Program-made: the position numbers and the translations under genes
NCBI GenBank assembly: GCA_030619215.1
Contig: JAUXBV010000121.1
Location: 1 to 8,137, forward strand
Direction of reading: 5' to 3'
From: Fibrobacterota bacterium
GTDB taxonomy: Bacteria > Fibrobacterota > Chitinivibrionia > Chitinivibrionales > JANQEN01
Length of the DNA: 8,137 nucleotides
The notes under the pieces: generated by a model
The model's input: only the letters and a program-made list of their open reading frames with translations
Told to the model about the DNA's origin: nothing
Database searches by the model: none
Shown here: positions 1 through 6,211 of the stretch, one piece after another
Layout of the letters: each line of letters starts with the position of its first letter
Position numbering within the stretch: the stretch's first letter is position 1

Positions 1-1
1 G

Positions 2-487
2 GAAAGTTTCTTTATTGCAGCCGCAGCATACAATGCCTCCCATTCAGAACGTCTGGAAGCTTTTGCCGTAAAAACGGGATTCTCTATTAAAGAGATTGTG
101 TCATCCGGCGCATCAATTCGTATTGAGCCTTTTTCAATAATCGACCTTGATGTAAATCTTGCTGTAACGCCGGCACCATTTATTGTAATAATAGGAGAAC
201 TTTATACGGGTATCAAAAACGGCGATGATGGTAATAAACTTCTTGGTATTCATAGTGAGCTTGATATAATGCCGGTAGATCCGCTTGTAATTGCATTTCG
301 CTTTGGCAGGCTGGTAAATAACAACAAAGACGGCTCCGGAGGCATACAGCTCGGTGGCTGTGTCAAGTACTCCGTTAATGATCACATAACCTTCGGTATT
401 GAAGCAAACGGGAATGCCGAAATCTCCGGCGGTGAAACAGGAAGCTGGGATGATCTTGTGATTAGGATCGGCTGCTCTATTGAGTAA
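2..487 (+). CDS. 3' end of a beta-strand-rich protein of unknown function (5' partial)
   Basis: The reading frame is open from the first complete codon at position 2 to the TAA at 485-487, giving at least 161 residues, so the gene starts outside the window. An internal ATG at 98 is not a convincing start because the frame continues upstream without a stop and with similar composition. I do not recognise the protein. The visible part alternates hydrophobic and polar residues in short segments separated by Gly/Asn/Asp turns, for example around VDPLVIAFRFGRLV and GGIQLGGCVKYSV, as in an outer-membrane beta-barrel or another all-beta surface protein. The C-terminus is Ile-Glu, not the aromatic residue usual for barrel proteins, so the barrel reading is tentative. 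Its last third recurs at the far end of the window (8039-8137) with both synonymous and replacement differences, so it belongs to a family with at least two members at this locus. Confidence 0.75.
   Translation, partial: ESFFIAAAAYNASHSERLEAFAVKTGFSIKEIVSSGASIRIEPFSIIDLDVNLAVTPAPFIVIIGELYTGIKNGDDGNKLLGIHSELDIMPVDPLVIAFRFGRLVNNNKDGSGGIQLGGCVKYSVNDHITFGIEANGNAEISGGETGSWDDLVIRIGCSIE
368..465 (+). repeat. Direct repeat flanking the nickel locus, left copy
   Basis: This 98-bp stretch inside the first gene matches 8039-8136 in the same orientation at a constant offset of 7,671 bases. I count five mismatches, at 374, 375, 380, 453 and 460. The next base, 466, also differs from 8137. In the gene's frame this copy reads Tyr-Ser-Val-Asn-Asp-His where the other reads Tyr-Ser-Asn-Asn-Asn-His, and Asp where the other has Gly at 452-454. 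The changes at 460 and 466 are synonymous. The pattern fits two coding paralogues that had time to diverge. Confidence 0.95.
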
Positions 488-503
488 AAATGCATATAGT
501 CAT

Positions 504-574
504 CGGTTACCGCTTAACGATACTGGCGCAGACTGCCCCGCACCCTGATGCGGGGTCACCGTTTACCGTAACCG
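504..574. repeat. Nested palindromic element (GC-rich hairpin inside outer inverted repeat)
   Basis: An inner stem CCCCGCA (536-542) pairs exactly with TGCGGGG (549-555) around a six-base loop. An outer pair CGGTTAC (504-510) and GTAACCG (568-574) encloses it, with 25 bases on one side and 12 on the other left largely unpaired. No T-run follows the inner stem on either strand, so it is not a classical intrinsic terminator, although it lies between two convergent genes where one is expected. It could be a REP-like interspersed palindrome or a structured 3' end of the transcript. No open reading frame in it looks genuine. Confidence 0.6.
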
Positions 575-631
575 CTTTCTAGTGTTGTTGAATAATTCAA
601 TAAGCGCACTATCCAGATGCATATATTTAAG

Positions 632-650
632 CCACCACTTCATGTGGTGG
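632..650. terminator. Hairpin between convergent genes, possible weak bidirectional terminator
   Basis: CCACCAC (632-638) and GTGGTGG (644-650) form a perfect 7-bp stem with the loop TTCAT. It lies 68 bases beyond the nikR stop codon (minus strand) and 145 bases after the first gene (plus strand). Neither side carries a proper T-tract: TAATGTGATTTATTG follows on the plus strand and CTTAAATATATG on the minus strand. Termination is therefore possible but not shown. Subterminal hairpins of this size also occur at the ends of IS200/IS605-type elements and their non-coding relatives, but no transposase is present. Confidence 0.3.
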
Positions 651-718
651 TAATGTGATTTATTGTACCTAATTTTCTTTCGTCAAAGCTCACAATGTAT
701 GTTGTGTATGTTAGAAAT

Positions 719-1138
719 TTAACGTATTTCCTTACCCAGTGTTGCCGGTACAAATCTGCCTAGCTTCACGTGCTTTTCACTTGTTAATTTATGCGCTATC
801 TCTTTTACCTTTTTAACCGGGCCTCGAAGTAGAACAACTTCCATGCAATTGTTGTGATCTAAATGAGCGTGCATTGTTGCAATAATACTGTCATGGTTTT
901 CATGTTGATGGTTGGTTAAATGCTCTCCGACTCCCTTTTTATAATGGTCATAGACCAGTATAACGGCTGCTGTAGTTTCACTGGTTGCGGCTTCCCATTC
1001 AGAATCTACCAGATTTTGCCGTATAAGGTCTCGAATAGCTTCTGATCTGTTAGTGTAGCCTCTTCGCTCTATGTCCTTATCGAAACGCTTTAGCAGGTGT
1101 TGCGATAAAGAAACTCCAAAACGTATACATTCATCCAT
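719..1138 (-). CDS. nikR: NikR nickel-responsive transcriptional repressor
   Basis: The protein has 139 residues, the usual NikR length (about 130-150). NikR is a cytoplasmic tetramer that binds operator DNA when loaded with Ni(II) and shuts off nickel-uptake genes. An N-terminal ribbon-helix-helix domain (about residues 2-45, strand CIRFGVSL followed by two helices containing GYTNRSEAIRDLI) precedes an ACT-like nickel domain (about 55-135). The high-affinity Ni site is complete: His79, His90, His92 and Cys98, with the same spacing (11, 2 and 6 residues) as His76, His87, His89 and Cys95 of the E. coli protein, inside the hallmark THxHLxHxxC-like stretch MHAHLDHNNC. The ATG at 1138 is preceded by AAAGG (1150-1146, minus strand), seven bases away. 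The gene is divergent from the transport operon across a 185-bp region holding a candidate operator, which argues for local control of that operon and perhaps of itself. Confidence 0.95.
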   Translation of the reverse strand: MDECIRFGVSLSQHLLKRFDKDIERRGYTNRSEAIRDLIRQNLVDSEWEAATSETTAAVILVYDHYKKGVGEHLTNHQHENHDSIIATMHAHLDHNNCMEVVLLRGPVKKVKEIAHKLTSEKHVKLGRFVPATLGKEIR

Positions 1139-1155
1139 ATAGCAACCTTTTTTAT

Positions 1156-1184
1156 GTTATGGCTTTGTAATAAAAAATAGTCAA
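1156..1184 (-). promoter_or_regulatory. Candidate sigma70-type promoter for nikR
   Basis: On the minus strand TTGACT (1184-1179) and CATAAC (1161-1156) are separated by exactly 17 bases. The first matches the -35 consensus at five of six positions and the second matches the -10 consensus at four of six. The start of transcription would fall near 1149-1150, leaving the AAAGG ribosome-binding stretch at the very 5' end of the message, which is tight and lowers confidence. The surrounding DNA is AT-rich, so chance matches are easy. Confidence 0.35.
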
Positions 1185-1200
1185 AATTTTTATAGCAATA

Positions 1201-1261
1201 GTAACACGAATATATAAAAGATAACACATCACTTGTGCCACGATTTATATTTTCGTAACAC
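1201..1261. promoter_or_regulatory. 61-bp imperfect dyad, candidate double NikR operator
   Basis: Two 27-bp elements share one architecture. Site A (1201-1227) is GTAACAC-N13-ATAACAC, and site B (1235-1261) is GTGCCAC-N13-GTAACAC. Site B is a real inverted repeat (GTG..AC against GT..CAC), extending to GTGxxACGA-N9-TCGTxxCAC with seven of nine pairs. Site A keeps the spacing but its left half is degenerate as an inverted repeat. The AT-rich 13-bp spacers of A and the complement of B agree at 10 of 13 positions, and the arms 1201-1228 and 1234-1261 pair at 19 of 28 positions around 1231. Overall length is close to the 28-bp E. coli NikR operator, which has two 6-bp half-sites and a 16-bp spacer. 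Assignment to NikR is inferred from position between nikR and the transport operon. Confidence 0.55.
1223..1251 (+). promoter_or_regulatory. Candidate promoter of the transport operon
   Basis: TATATT (1246-1251) matches the -10 consensus at five of six positions and lies in the spacer of candidate operator site B. AACACA (1223-1228), 17 bases upstream, is a weak -35 with three of six matches. Transcription would begin near 1258, giving a leader of about 66 bases. A repressor bound to site B would cover the -10, which fits NikR repression. The weak -35 and AT-rich background keep this tentative. I see no cobalamin riboswitch features in this leader. Confidence 0.3.
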
Positions 1262-1323
1262 GATGGTGGTAATAGTAATAGCGTTGCCGATTAATAACCT
1301 AAAATAAAGAAAGGGGAATATGC

Positions 1324-3471
1324 ATGCAAGTAAAGAGCGTTGCTGTTTTAGGAGTTATTATAGTTTTCATCACGTTAATTTTTAACGCGGCATTGCACGC
1401 TGCCGACTCAACAGCTATCATCGAACTGGATAAAATAGTGGTTCGAGAAAAACGAAGTACCGTATTCTCTTCAGATATTATTGACAGTACTGCCCTGGCG
1501 CGACTACGGGACTCAAAAACTGTTGACGGATTATTGGTAAACCTTGCGGGAATTGATGTGCAGCGGACCTCTCCGGCCTCCGGTAAAGGGCGTGGTGTGA
1601 CCATCCGCGGGTTCTCCGAATCACAAAGCCTTATTATGCTCAATGGAAGACCGCTCAACGGTGCCGGTGTTATGGGAGGTGATTATGTTGACTGGTCTTC
1701 GTTGTCAATAGATGATGTAAAGGAAATCGAGGTGATCCGAGGCGCAAAGTCGGCGGAGTACGGCAATACATTAGGTGGTGTTATCAATATTATCACCAAA
1801 CATGATATGCAATCACCCACCAGGACGAAAATCAACGCATCATACGGAATAGTCTCTCCCCAACATGCAAAGGACGCGTTTGAAAACAGGGCAACCGATA
1901 TTGCAATAGTACATCATGCGAACATTCTGGACAGAGCGGCGCTTGACCTGTTTGCAGGATATGCACAGGGTGAGTCTTTTCTGCGCAATAACTATTTCAA
2001 ACGGTCAAATTTCGGCGGGGAACTATCCGTTATGCTGCCGATGAAAATCAAAGCTTCTGCGGGCCTGCGCAACACAATTCAATACCGGGGATTTGCCATT
2101 GCAAATGAAGCCGATTCTCCCTATTATAACAGTAAGTTCCCGGAATCCGAAGAAAGCGCAGGCGGCGGCCCCGGCATGGCATGGAAAGGCGGCGACGACT
2201 ATTTCGGTGACCGAAGTTACTGGAAAAACATACGCACACAGATCGATTTTTCTCTGCAGAAAGAGTTTAAATCACTGCTGCTCAGTGCCCAGGTATACAT
2301 TAACGATCAGGACAGGACCGAGTTTTTCTATGCAATAACCGACACCAACAACCTTGTGCTCGAACGGTTTGCGAAGCCCGAAGACCATACCTGGGGTTGG
2401 AATATTAAAGCGAACCAATCCATTAAAGAAAAACATACACTCAGTTACGGTTTTGAGGGAATAAGCCTCCGCTATAGTAATACTGATATCAGACAGTGTG
2501 ACCCGGAATACTTTTGGTTTCCCCCAGCAGAATATGGTGATCCTGATGAAACAATCCGTGCCGCAGACCGGTATTCAGCATTTTTCCAGACATTTTTCAA
2601 TTTGGGAGAAAGGTTTGAAGTAACACCCGGAGTTCGCTATGATTATTATCTTGGCCTGAAACGGGATACAACCGTTGATGAAACTTCACGCCATGGTGTA
2701 AGCCCCAACGCCGGTGTTACAGTTAAGACATGGAAAGGCGGCGAGATAACCCTTCATGGCGCTTATGCATATCGTTTTCCCACCTGCCCCGAGTTGTACT
2801 GGTATTATGCAGGTTATCAACCGGGAGACCGGAAAGAACTATCGCCTGAACGGTCGGTCCAGAGTGAGCTCGGTATTGTGCAAAGCTTTTCTATATCTGA
2901 GAAGTTTAATGGAACAGCCGGGGTGCGGGGATATTATTATCTGGTTCATGACTATATCCGTACAATATTCGGATACCGACCAAGCCGTCTAATCTATAAC
3001 ATTGACAAAGTAAACCTGTACGGTTTTGAAATTGAAGGCGCTTTTGGCTTTCTGGAAGTGTTAAGCATCTGGGGCAATTATACGTTTCAGGTAACTGAGA
3101 AAACAGGTGATACCTTTGACAGCAGCATGGTGCTTACCGATGGGCTTCCCGAACTACCGAGACATAAAGGCAATTTCGGTATTGAATACAATGCACCGAA
3201 TGGGGCAACGGTCGGACTTGCCATGCGTTTAGTCGGTGAGAAAGATGTTATCGAAGGAAACCCGGCTATGGGAAATGCAACAACACTCAGGCACCTTGAT
3301 GCGTTTACCACATTTCGTTTATACGGATCATACCCGCTGGTGTCAAAAGGGAAATATTCAGCGAAAGCGAAACTCGGTATTGATAATCTTTTTAATACCG
3401 AATATAAGGAGGAACCCGGAATCCCCATGCCCGGTATAACCACGACAGGCTCTATTGAGGTAACCTTCTGA
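1324..3471 (+). CDS. TonB-dependent outer-membrane receptor, probable nickel-complex/metallophore transporter
   Basis: The protein has 715 residues, in the range of siderophore- and cobalamin-type receptors. A signal peptide covers about residues 1-26 (Lys4, hydrophobic core 6-24, likely cut after LHA). A TonB-box-like segment (DKIVVRE, about 36-42) follows. The plug domain (about 45-160) has the family hallmarks VTIRGF (92-97), LNGRPL (106-111) and EIEVIRG leading to GGVINIITK. The remainder is the 22-strand barrel, ending in NLFNTEY and a terminal Phe715, the usual outer-membrane assembly signal. Only two cysteines are present, Cys392 and Cys488, both in the barrel region. The ATG at 1324 is preferred over an out-of-frame ATG at 1320 because it has AAAGGGG (1310-1316) seven bases upstream. 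It is the first gene of the operon. The family also carries Fe-siderophores, haem and cobalamin; nickel is inferred from the divergent nikR and the candidate operator. Confidence 0.93.
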   Translation: MQVKSVAVLGVIIVFITLIFNAALHAADSTAIIELDKIVVREKRSTVFSSDIIDSTALARLRDSKTVDGLLVNLAGIDVQRTSPASGKGRGVTIRGFSESQSLIMLNGRPLNGAGVMGGDYVDWSSLSIDDVKEIEVIRGAKSAEYGNTLGGVINIITKHDMQSPTRTKINASYGIVSPQHAKDAFENRATDIAIVHHANILDRAALDLFAGYAQGESFLRNNYFKRSNFGGELSVMLPMKIKASAGLRNTIQYRGFAIANEADSPYYNSKFPESEESAGGGPGMAWKGGDDYFGDRSYWKNIRTQIDFSLQKEFKSLLLSAQVYINDQDRTEFFYAITDTNNLVLERFAKPEDHTWGWNIKANQSIKEKHTLSYGFEGISLRYSNTDIRQCDPEYFWFPPAEYGDPDETIRAADRYSAFFQTFFNLGERFEVTPGVRYDYYLGLKRDTTVDETSRHGVSPNAGVTVKTWKGGEITLHGAYAYRFPTCPELYWYYAGYQPGDRKELSPERSVQSELGIVQSFSISEKFNGTAGVRGYYYLVHDYIRTIFGYRPSRLIYNIDKVNLYGFEIEGAFGFLEVLSIWGNYTFQVTEKTGDTFDSSMVLTDGLPELPRHKGNFGIEYNAPNGATVGLAMRLVGEKDVIEGNPAMGNATTLRHLDAFTTFRLYGSYPLVSKGKYSAKAKLGIDNLFNTEYKEEPGIPMPGITTTGSIEVTF

Positions 3472-3486
3472 GAATGAGATGAATCA

Positions 3487-4362
3487 ATGAAAACGAACAA
3501 TATAACGGAACCCGATTTCTGGATAGAAAAATGGCATGCGTTGAATGCCCGGAGTACCGCGTTTCAGGGGTATGGCGCCGCCCGTACCTGGAACAGTATG
3601 GCTGCCGGTTATAAAAAAACCGATGATAATGAAGCAGGCAAAAAGAGCGCAGACATCGCAGAGACGCTTGCCTTTCTTGAACAGAAGGGCGTATCTTTTA
3701 ACGGGAGCCGTGTCCTTGATATAGGATGCGGGCCCGGCCACCATGCGTTTGCATTTGCGGAAAAAGGCGCCGAGGTCGTGTGTATCGATATAGCGAAAAA
3801 TATGATTAACCGGCTTCGCGCTGAAATACCTGACCATTTACAGAACAGAATCTCACCGCTCCTCACAGACTGGCATACCCTGGATCTGGAAGAACATGGG
3901 TTCGGCAGGGCGTTTGACCTGATATTTGCCAACATGACCCCTGCGGTTACCGGGCCGGAAACTTTTTTGAAACTCATGGAAGCAGGCAGGCAATGGTGCT
4001 GGTTTCGCAGTTGGGCGGGGAAAAGGGAAAACCCGTTCCTTGAAGACCTGCACAGGGAACTCTTTACAAAGGAATCAGACCCCTTTACCGGCAATTTTAT
4101 TATCGCATTCAATCTGGTGTGTGCGCTGGGATATTATCCCGCATGTTCCTTTTATCCTATCGGGTGGACTAAAAAAATCGTGGTTTCTGAGGCAATCGAT
4201 TTTTACAGTACCTTTTTTCAATCAGGCTGCGAGATGCCTCCGGATGAGTTGAGAAAGAGAATTACCCGTTACCTTGAGAAAAAGGCGCATGATGGATATA
4301 TTGAATATACTGTCCGGGGCCATACCGGAATGATGCTCTGGAATACCAGCAAATATTTATAA
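3487..4362 (+). CDS. Class I SAM-dependent methyltransferase, metal-uptake operon associated
   Basis: The protein has 291 residues and no signal peptide, so it should be cytoplasmic. The Rossmann-like SAM fold is clear: motif I VLDIGCGPG (76-84), the acidic end of strand 2 in VVCID (Asp101) that would bind the SAM ribose, and a later strand FDLIFANMTPAV (143-154) in the motif IV position, where DNA methyltransferases carry N/DPPY but small-molecule enzymes vary. The N-terminal 70 and C-terminal 120 residues, rich in aromatic residues and containing CW and GYYPAC stretches, probably form the substrate cap. The substrate cannot be read from sequence. The gene lies 15 bases after the receptor and 16 before the FmdE gene, so it is probably co-transcribed. 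Inference: it methylates a small chelator or a precursor used by this uptake system. An unrelated housekeeping role is less likely given its central place in the operon. The ribosome-binding site is weak. Confidence 0.85.
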   Translation: MKTNNITEPDFWIEKWHALNARSTAFQGYGAARTWNSMAAGYKKTDDNEAGKKSADIAETLAFLEQKGVSFNGSRVLDIGCGPGHHAFAFAEKGAEVVCIDIAKNMINRLRAEIPDHLQNRISPLLTDWHTLDLEEHGFGRAFDLIFANMTPAVTGPETFLKLMEAGRQWCWFRSWAGKRENPFLEDLHRELFTKESDPFTGNFIIAFNLVCALGYYPACSFYPIGWTKKIVVSEAIDFYSTFFQSGCEMPPDELRKRITRYLEKKAHDGYIEYTVRGHTGMMLWNTSKYL

Positions 4363-4378
4363 TTACAGGAGTATACGT

Positions 4379-5110
4379 ATGAATACGATACCGGAAAAAC
4401 TATTCAATCCGCGACAGGAGATTCTGCAATTGCTCTTACAGGGAGATCTTGAAAAACTACTTGAAATGACAGGAATGCTCCACGGCCATTACTGCCCCGG
4501 TGTTGCGCTGGGAGTTAAAGCTGTCCATATCGCTTTCAAAGAGCTGGGTTTTACAGACAATACCGGCATGGAAGAAATTATGGCGGTTGTCGAGTGCAAC
4601 AACTGCTTTGTTGACGGAGTACAGTTTGTCAGCGGCTGCAGCCTGGGTAATAACTCACTGGTCTATAAAGATCTGGGTAAAATCGCGGCAACTTTTTACA
4701 AACGCAGTTCCTCGGATGCGGTCAGAGTATGCGCAAAAACATTTGACCTGCAGGATGAGGCGGATGACGAAAAACAGGAAGCTGACGCGCTCTTTGAGCG
4801 TGCCGTTAAAAAACGCGAAAAACTTTCCGATGCTGAACAGAAGCGCATGAAAGAACTCTGGATCAAACGGTCATTTGCCGTGGTTAATGCCCCTGATACT
4901 GATATTTTTACTGTTATCCATACAAAAGCGCCGGACTTTGCCTTTGCACCGATTTTCGACTCCCAGACCTGCTCATTATGCGGTGATATGGTCATGGAGA
5001 CCAGAACACATCTGCAAAACGGCAAGCCCGTCTGTATTCCCTGTGCAAAGGAAGAGTATCACATGGTTGTTGGAAAAGGCATTGTCACGGGTGGAGGTGT
5101 GCCATCATGA
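4379..5110 (+). CDS. FmdE-family protein with C-terminal zinc ribbon, putative metal handling
   Basis: The 243-residue protein opens with the FmdE signature HGHYCPGVALGVKA (His35, His37, Cys39), followed by VECNNCFVDGVQ (Cys73, Cys76) and SGCSLGNNS (Cys87), the conserved Cys/His residues of the family. A charged stretch, about 125-160, rich in Glu, Lys and Asp and probably helical, leads to a C-terminal ribbon CSLCG...CIPC (Cys198, Cys201, Cys219, Cys222). FmdE is named for genes beside the molybdenum formylmethanofuran dehydrogenase, but the family is widespread in anaerobes without that enzyme, and its biochemical role is unclear. The ATG has AGGAG at 4366-4370, eight bases upstream. The stop overlaps the next gene's start by four bases (ATGA), indicating translational coupling. 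No signal peptide is seen, so it is probably cytoplasmic. Inference: it accepts the imported metal, helps release it from a chelator, or acts as an enzyme on the chelator. Confidence 0.9.
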   Translation: MNTIPEKLFNPRQEILQLLLQGDLEKLLEMTGMLHGHYCPGVALGVKAVHIAFKELGFTDNTGMEEIMAVVECNNCFVDGVQFVSGCSLGNNSLVYKDLGKIAATFYKRSSSDAVRVCAKTFDLQDEADDEKQEADALFERAVKKREKLSDAEQKRMKELWIKRSFAVVNAPDTDIFTVIHTKAPDFAFAPIFDSQTCSLCGDMVMETRTHLQNGKPVCIPCAKEEYHMVVGKGIVTGGGVPS

Positions 5111-6210
5111 AATATAAGCAATTGCACCTGCTTTTCATTACAGCATTCCTCGCGCTCATTGTATGTAATCGATCAGATGAGCAAATTCGCAAGGGTGTGT
5201 CAAGTGATACCGACACCCTGATTGATGCTGCGGGCCGAACTGTTACTATTCCGAAAAAAGTCGTGCGGGTAATTTCTCCTTTTACCATGTACACCCGGCT
5301 TATTGTCGCGCTTGGGTGTTGTGATAAATTGGCGGGCATATCGCATTCGTGCGTGTTGCCCGAAGAAGAGTATGGCTGCAACCATACGCTGCTTGATTTG
5401 CCGGATGTCGGTCCCTTCGGTGCGAATATCGAGCTTATTGCCTCCCTGAAACCGGATATTATTTTTGCATCGCAAACCGATGTCGCGATATTCAAAGAAA
5501 AGACCGACGCAACAGTGATTGCCGTATCCTTTCCCAGCGATGTGCCTATGGTTGATATGTTTTACCAACAGATCGACATGATTGGCAAAGCGCTCCGTTG
5601 TCAACCGCAGGCTGACAGCCTGAAACAATTCATCCGGCAGAAACTGGAGTTGGTCACACCTAAAACGGCCCCGATACCCGAAGATAAAAGGCCGCGGGTT
5701 TATTTCGCATGGACAACCTGGACCGGCGACATTCTCAATACGGTCAGCGAGTTTGATCCCATAGAGCTTGCCGGAGGCATCAATGTGGCGCGTGAGGCAA
5801 AAAACTTTGCGAAAGGAGAACGGGGCATACTTGTATCGCGGGAGCATATCATCAAGTGGAACCCCGACATTATCCTTGTTTCACGGTACCAGTCACAGAA
5901 ATGGATGCATCCGGAGCGGGATATGACGGTACCGGTAACGATTAAAGACATACTTACCGACCCGCTTCTGCAATCGGTCAACGCGGTGAAACAGAAACGA
6001 ATACATTACACGACCGCATTCTGCAACTGGTGGCCGCACCAGCGCGCCCTGGTCCAGGTTCTGTATATGGCGAAACTGTTTCATCCCGAACTGTTTACAG
6101 CGCTTAATGTTGAACGGGAAGGGAATGAGATCTTCCAACGATTTTACGGAGGGGACAGTTTGTATACAACGATGGCTGCCGAGCTTGAGCTTTACCGGTG
6201 TGATCAATAA
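5107..6210 (+). CDS. FecB/BtuF-type metal-chelate binding lipoprotein of an ABC importer
   Basis: The protein has 367 residues. The N-terminus has a Lys-containing head, a hydrophobic core (6-19) and Cys20 in LALIVC, which resembles a lipobox, although Val at -1 is unusual. It would be anchored in the periplasm. The mature part shows the helical-backbone binding fold: DAAGRTVTIPKKVVRVIS (40-57), IELIASLKPDIIFAS (108-122) in the first lobe, a long linker helix, and WNPDIILVSR (251-260) with FCNWWPHQRALVQVLYMAK (305-323) in the second lobe. This fold serves importers of Fe-siderophores, haem, cobalamin and nickel or cobalt complexes. Eight cysteines are notable for a periplasmic protein: 20, 71, 72, 82, 91, 165, 306 and 365. 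Cys71, Cys72, His80, Cys82, Cys91 and His93 are close in sequence. The ATG overlaps the previous stop and has GGAGGT at 5093-5098. The next gene follows after one base. Confidence 0.9.
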   Translation: MKYKQLHLLFITAFLALIVCNRSDEQIRKGVSSDTDTLIDAAGRTVTIPKKVVRVISPFTMYTRLIVALGCCDKLAGISHSCVLPEEEYGCNHTLLDLPDVGPFGANIELIASLKPDIIFASQTDVAIFKEKTDATVIAVSFPSDVPMVDMFYQQIDMIGKALRCQPQADSLKQFIRQKLELVTPKTAPIPEDKRPRVYFAWTTWTGDILNTVSEFDPIELAGGINVAREAKNFAKGERGILVSREHIIKWNPDIILVSRYQSQKWMHPERDMTVPVTIKDILTDPLLQSVNAVKQKRIHYTTAFCNWWPHQRALVQVLYMAKLFHPELFTALNVEREGNEIFQRFYGGDSLYTTMAAELELYRCDQ

Positions 6211-6211
6211 G

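Noticed and set aside
490..582. 30-codon plus-strand ORF in the gap after the first gene
   Set aside because: It lies across the nested palindrome, has no ribosome-binding site and gives a peptide with no recognisable features. Its openness is explained by GC-rich palindromic sequence.
512..593. Integron attC-like site (GCTTAAC ... GTTGAAT cores around a palindrome)
   Set aside because: The two cores are poorly complementary to each other, no integrase is in view, and the adjacent block is a multi-gene divergent locus, unlike a typical single-gene cassette.
1262..1323. Cobalamin riboswitch ahead of the BtuB/BtuCDF-like operon
   Set aside because: The leader is short (about 66 bases from the candidate start of transcription), and I find no B12-box-like conserved segment. 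The divergent nikR explains regulation better.
1299..1658. Minus-strand ORF of 119 codons opposite the receptor start, and similar antisense or shifted ORFs over the operon genes
   Set aside because: They are shadows of strongly recognised genes, with no motifs, no ribosome-binding sites and composition expected of antisense frames.
4379..5110. Molybdenum or formylmethanofuran dehydrogenase role from the FmdE name
   Set aside because: No dehydrogenase subunits or molybdenum transport genes are present, and the context is a NikR-flanked chelate importer. The FmdE family is widespread outside that pathway.
6107..6211. Upstream extension of the permease frame to an ATG at 6107
   Set aside because: It would overlap the binding-protein gene by about 100 bases and add 35 residues unlike the family. 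The start at 6212 gives a normal-length protein directly after the preceding stop codon.
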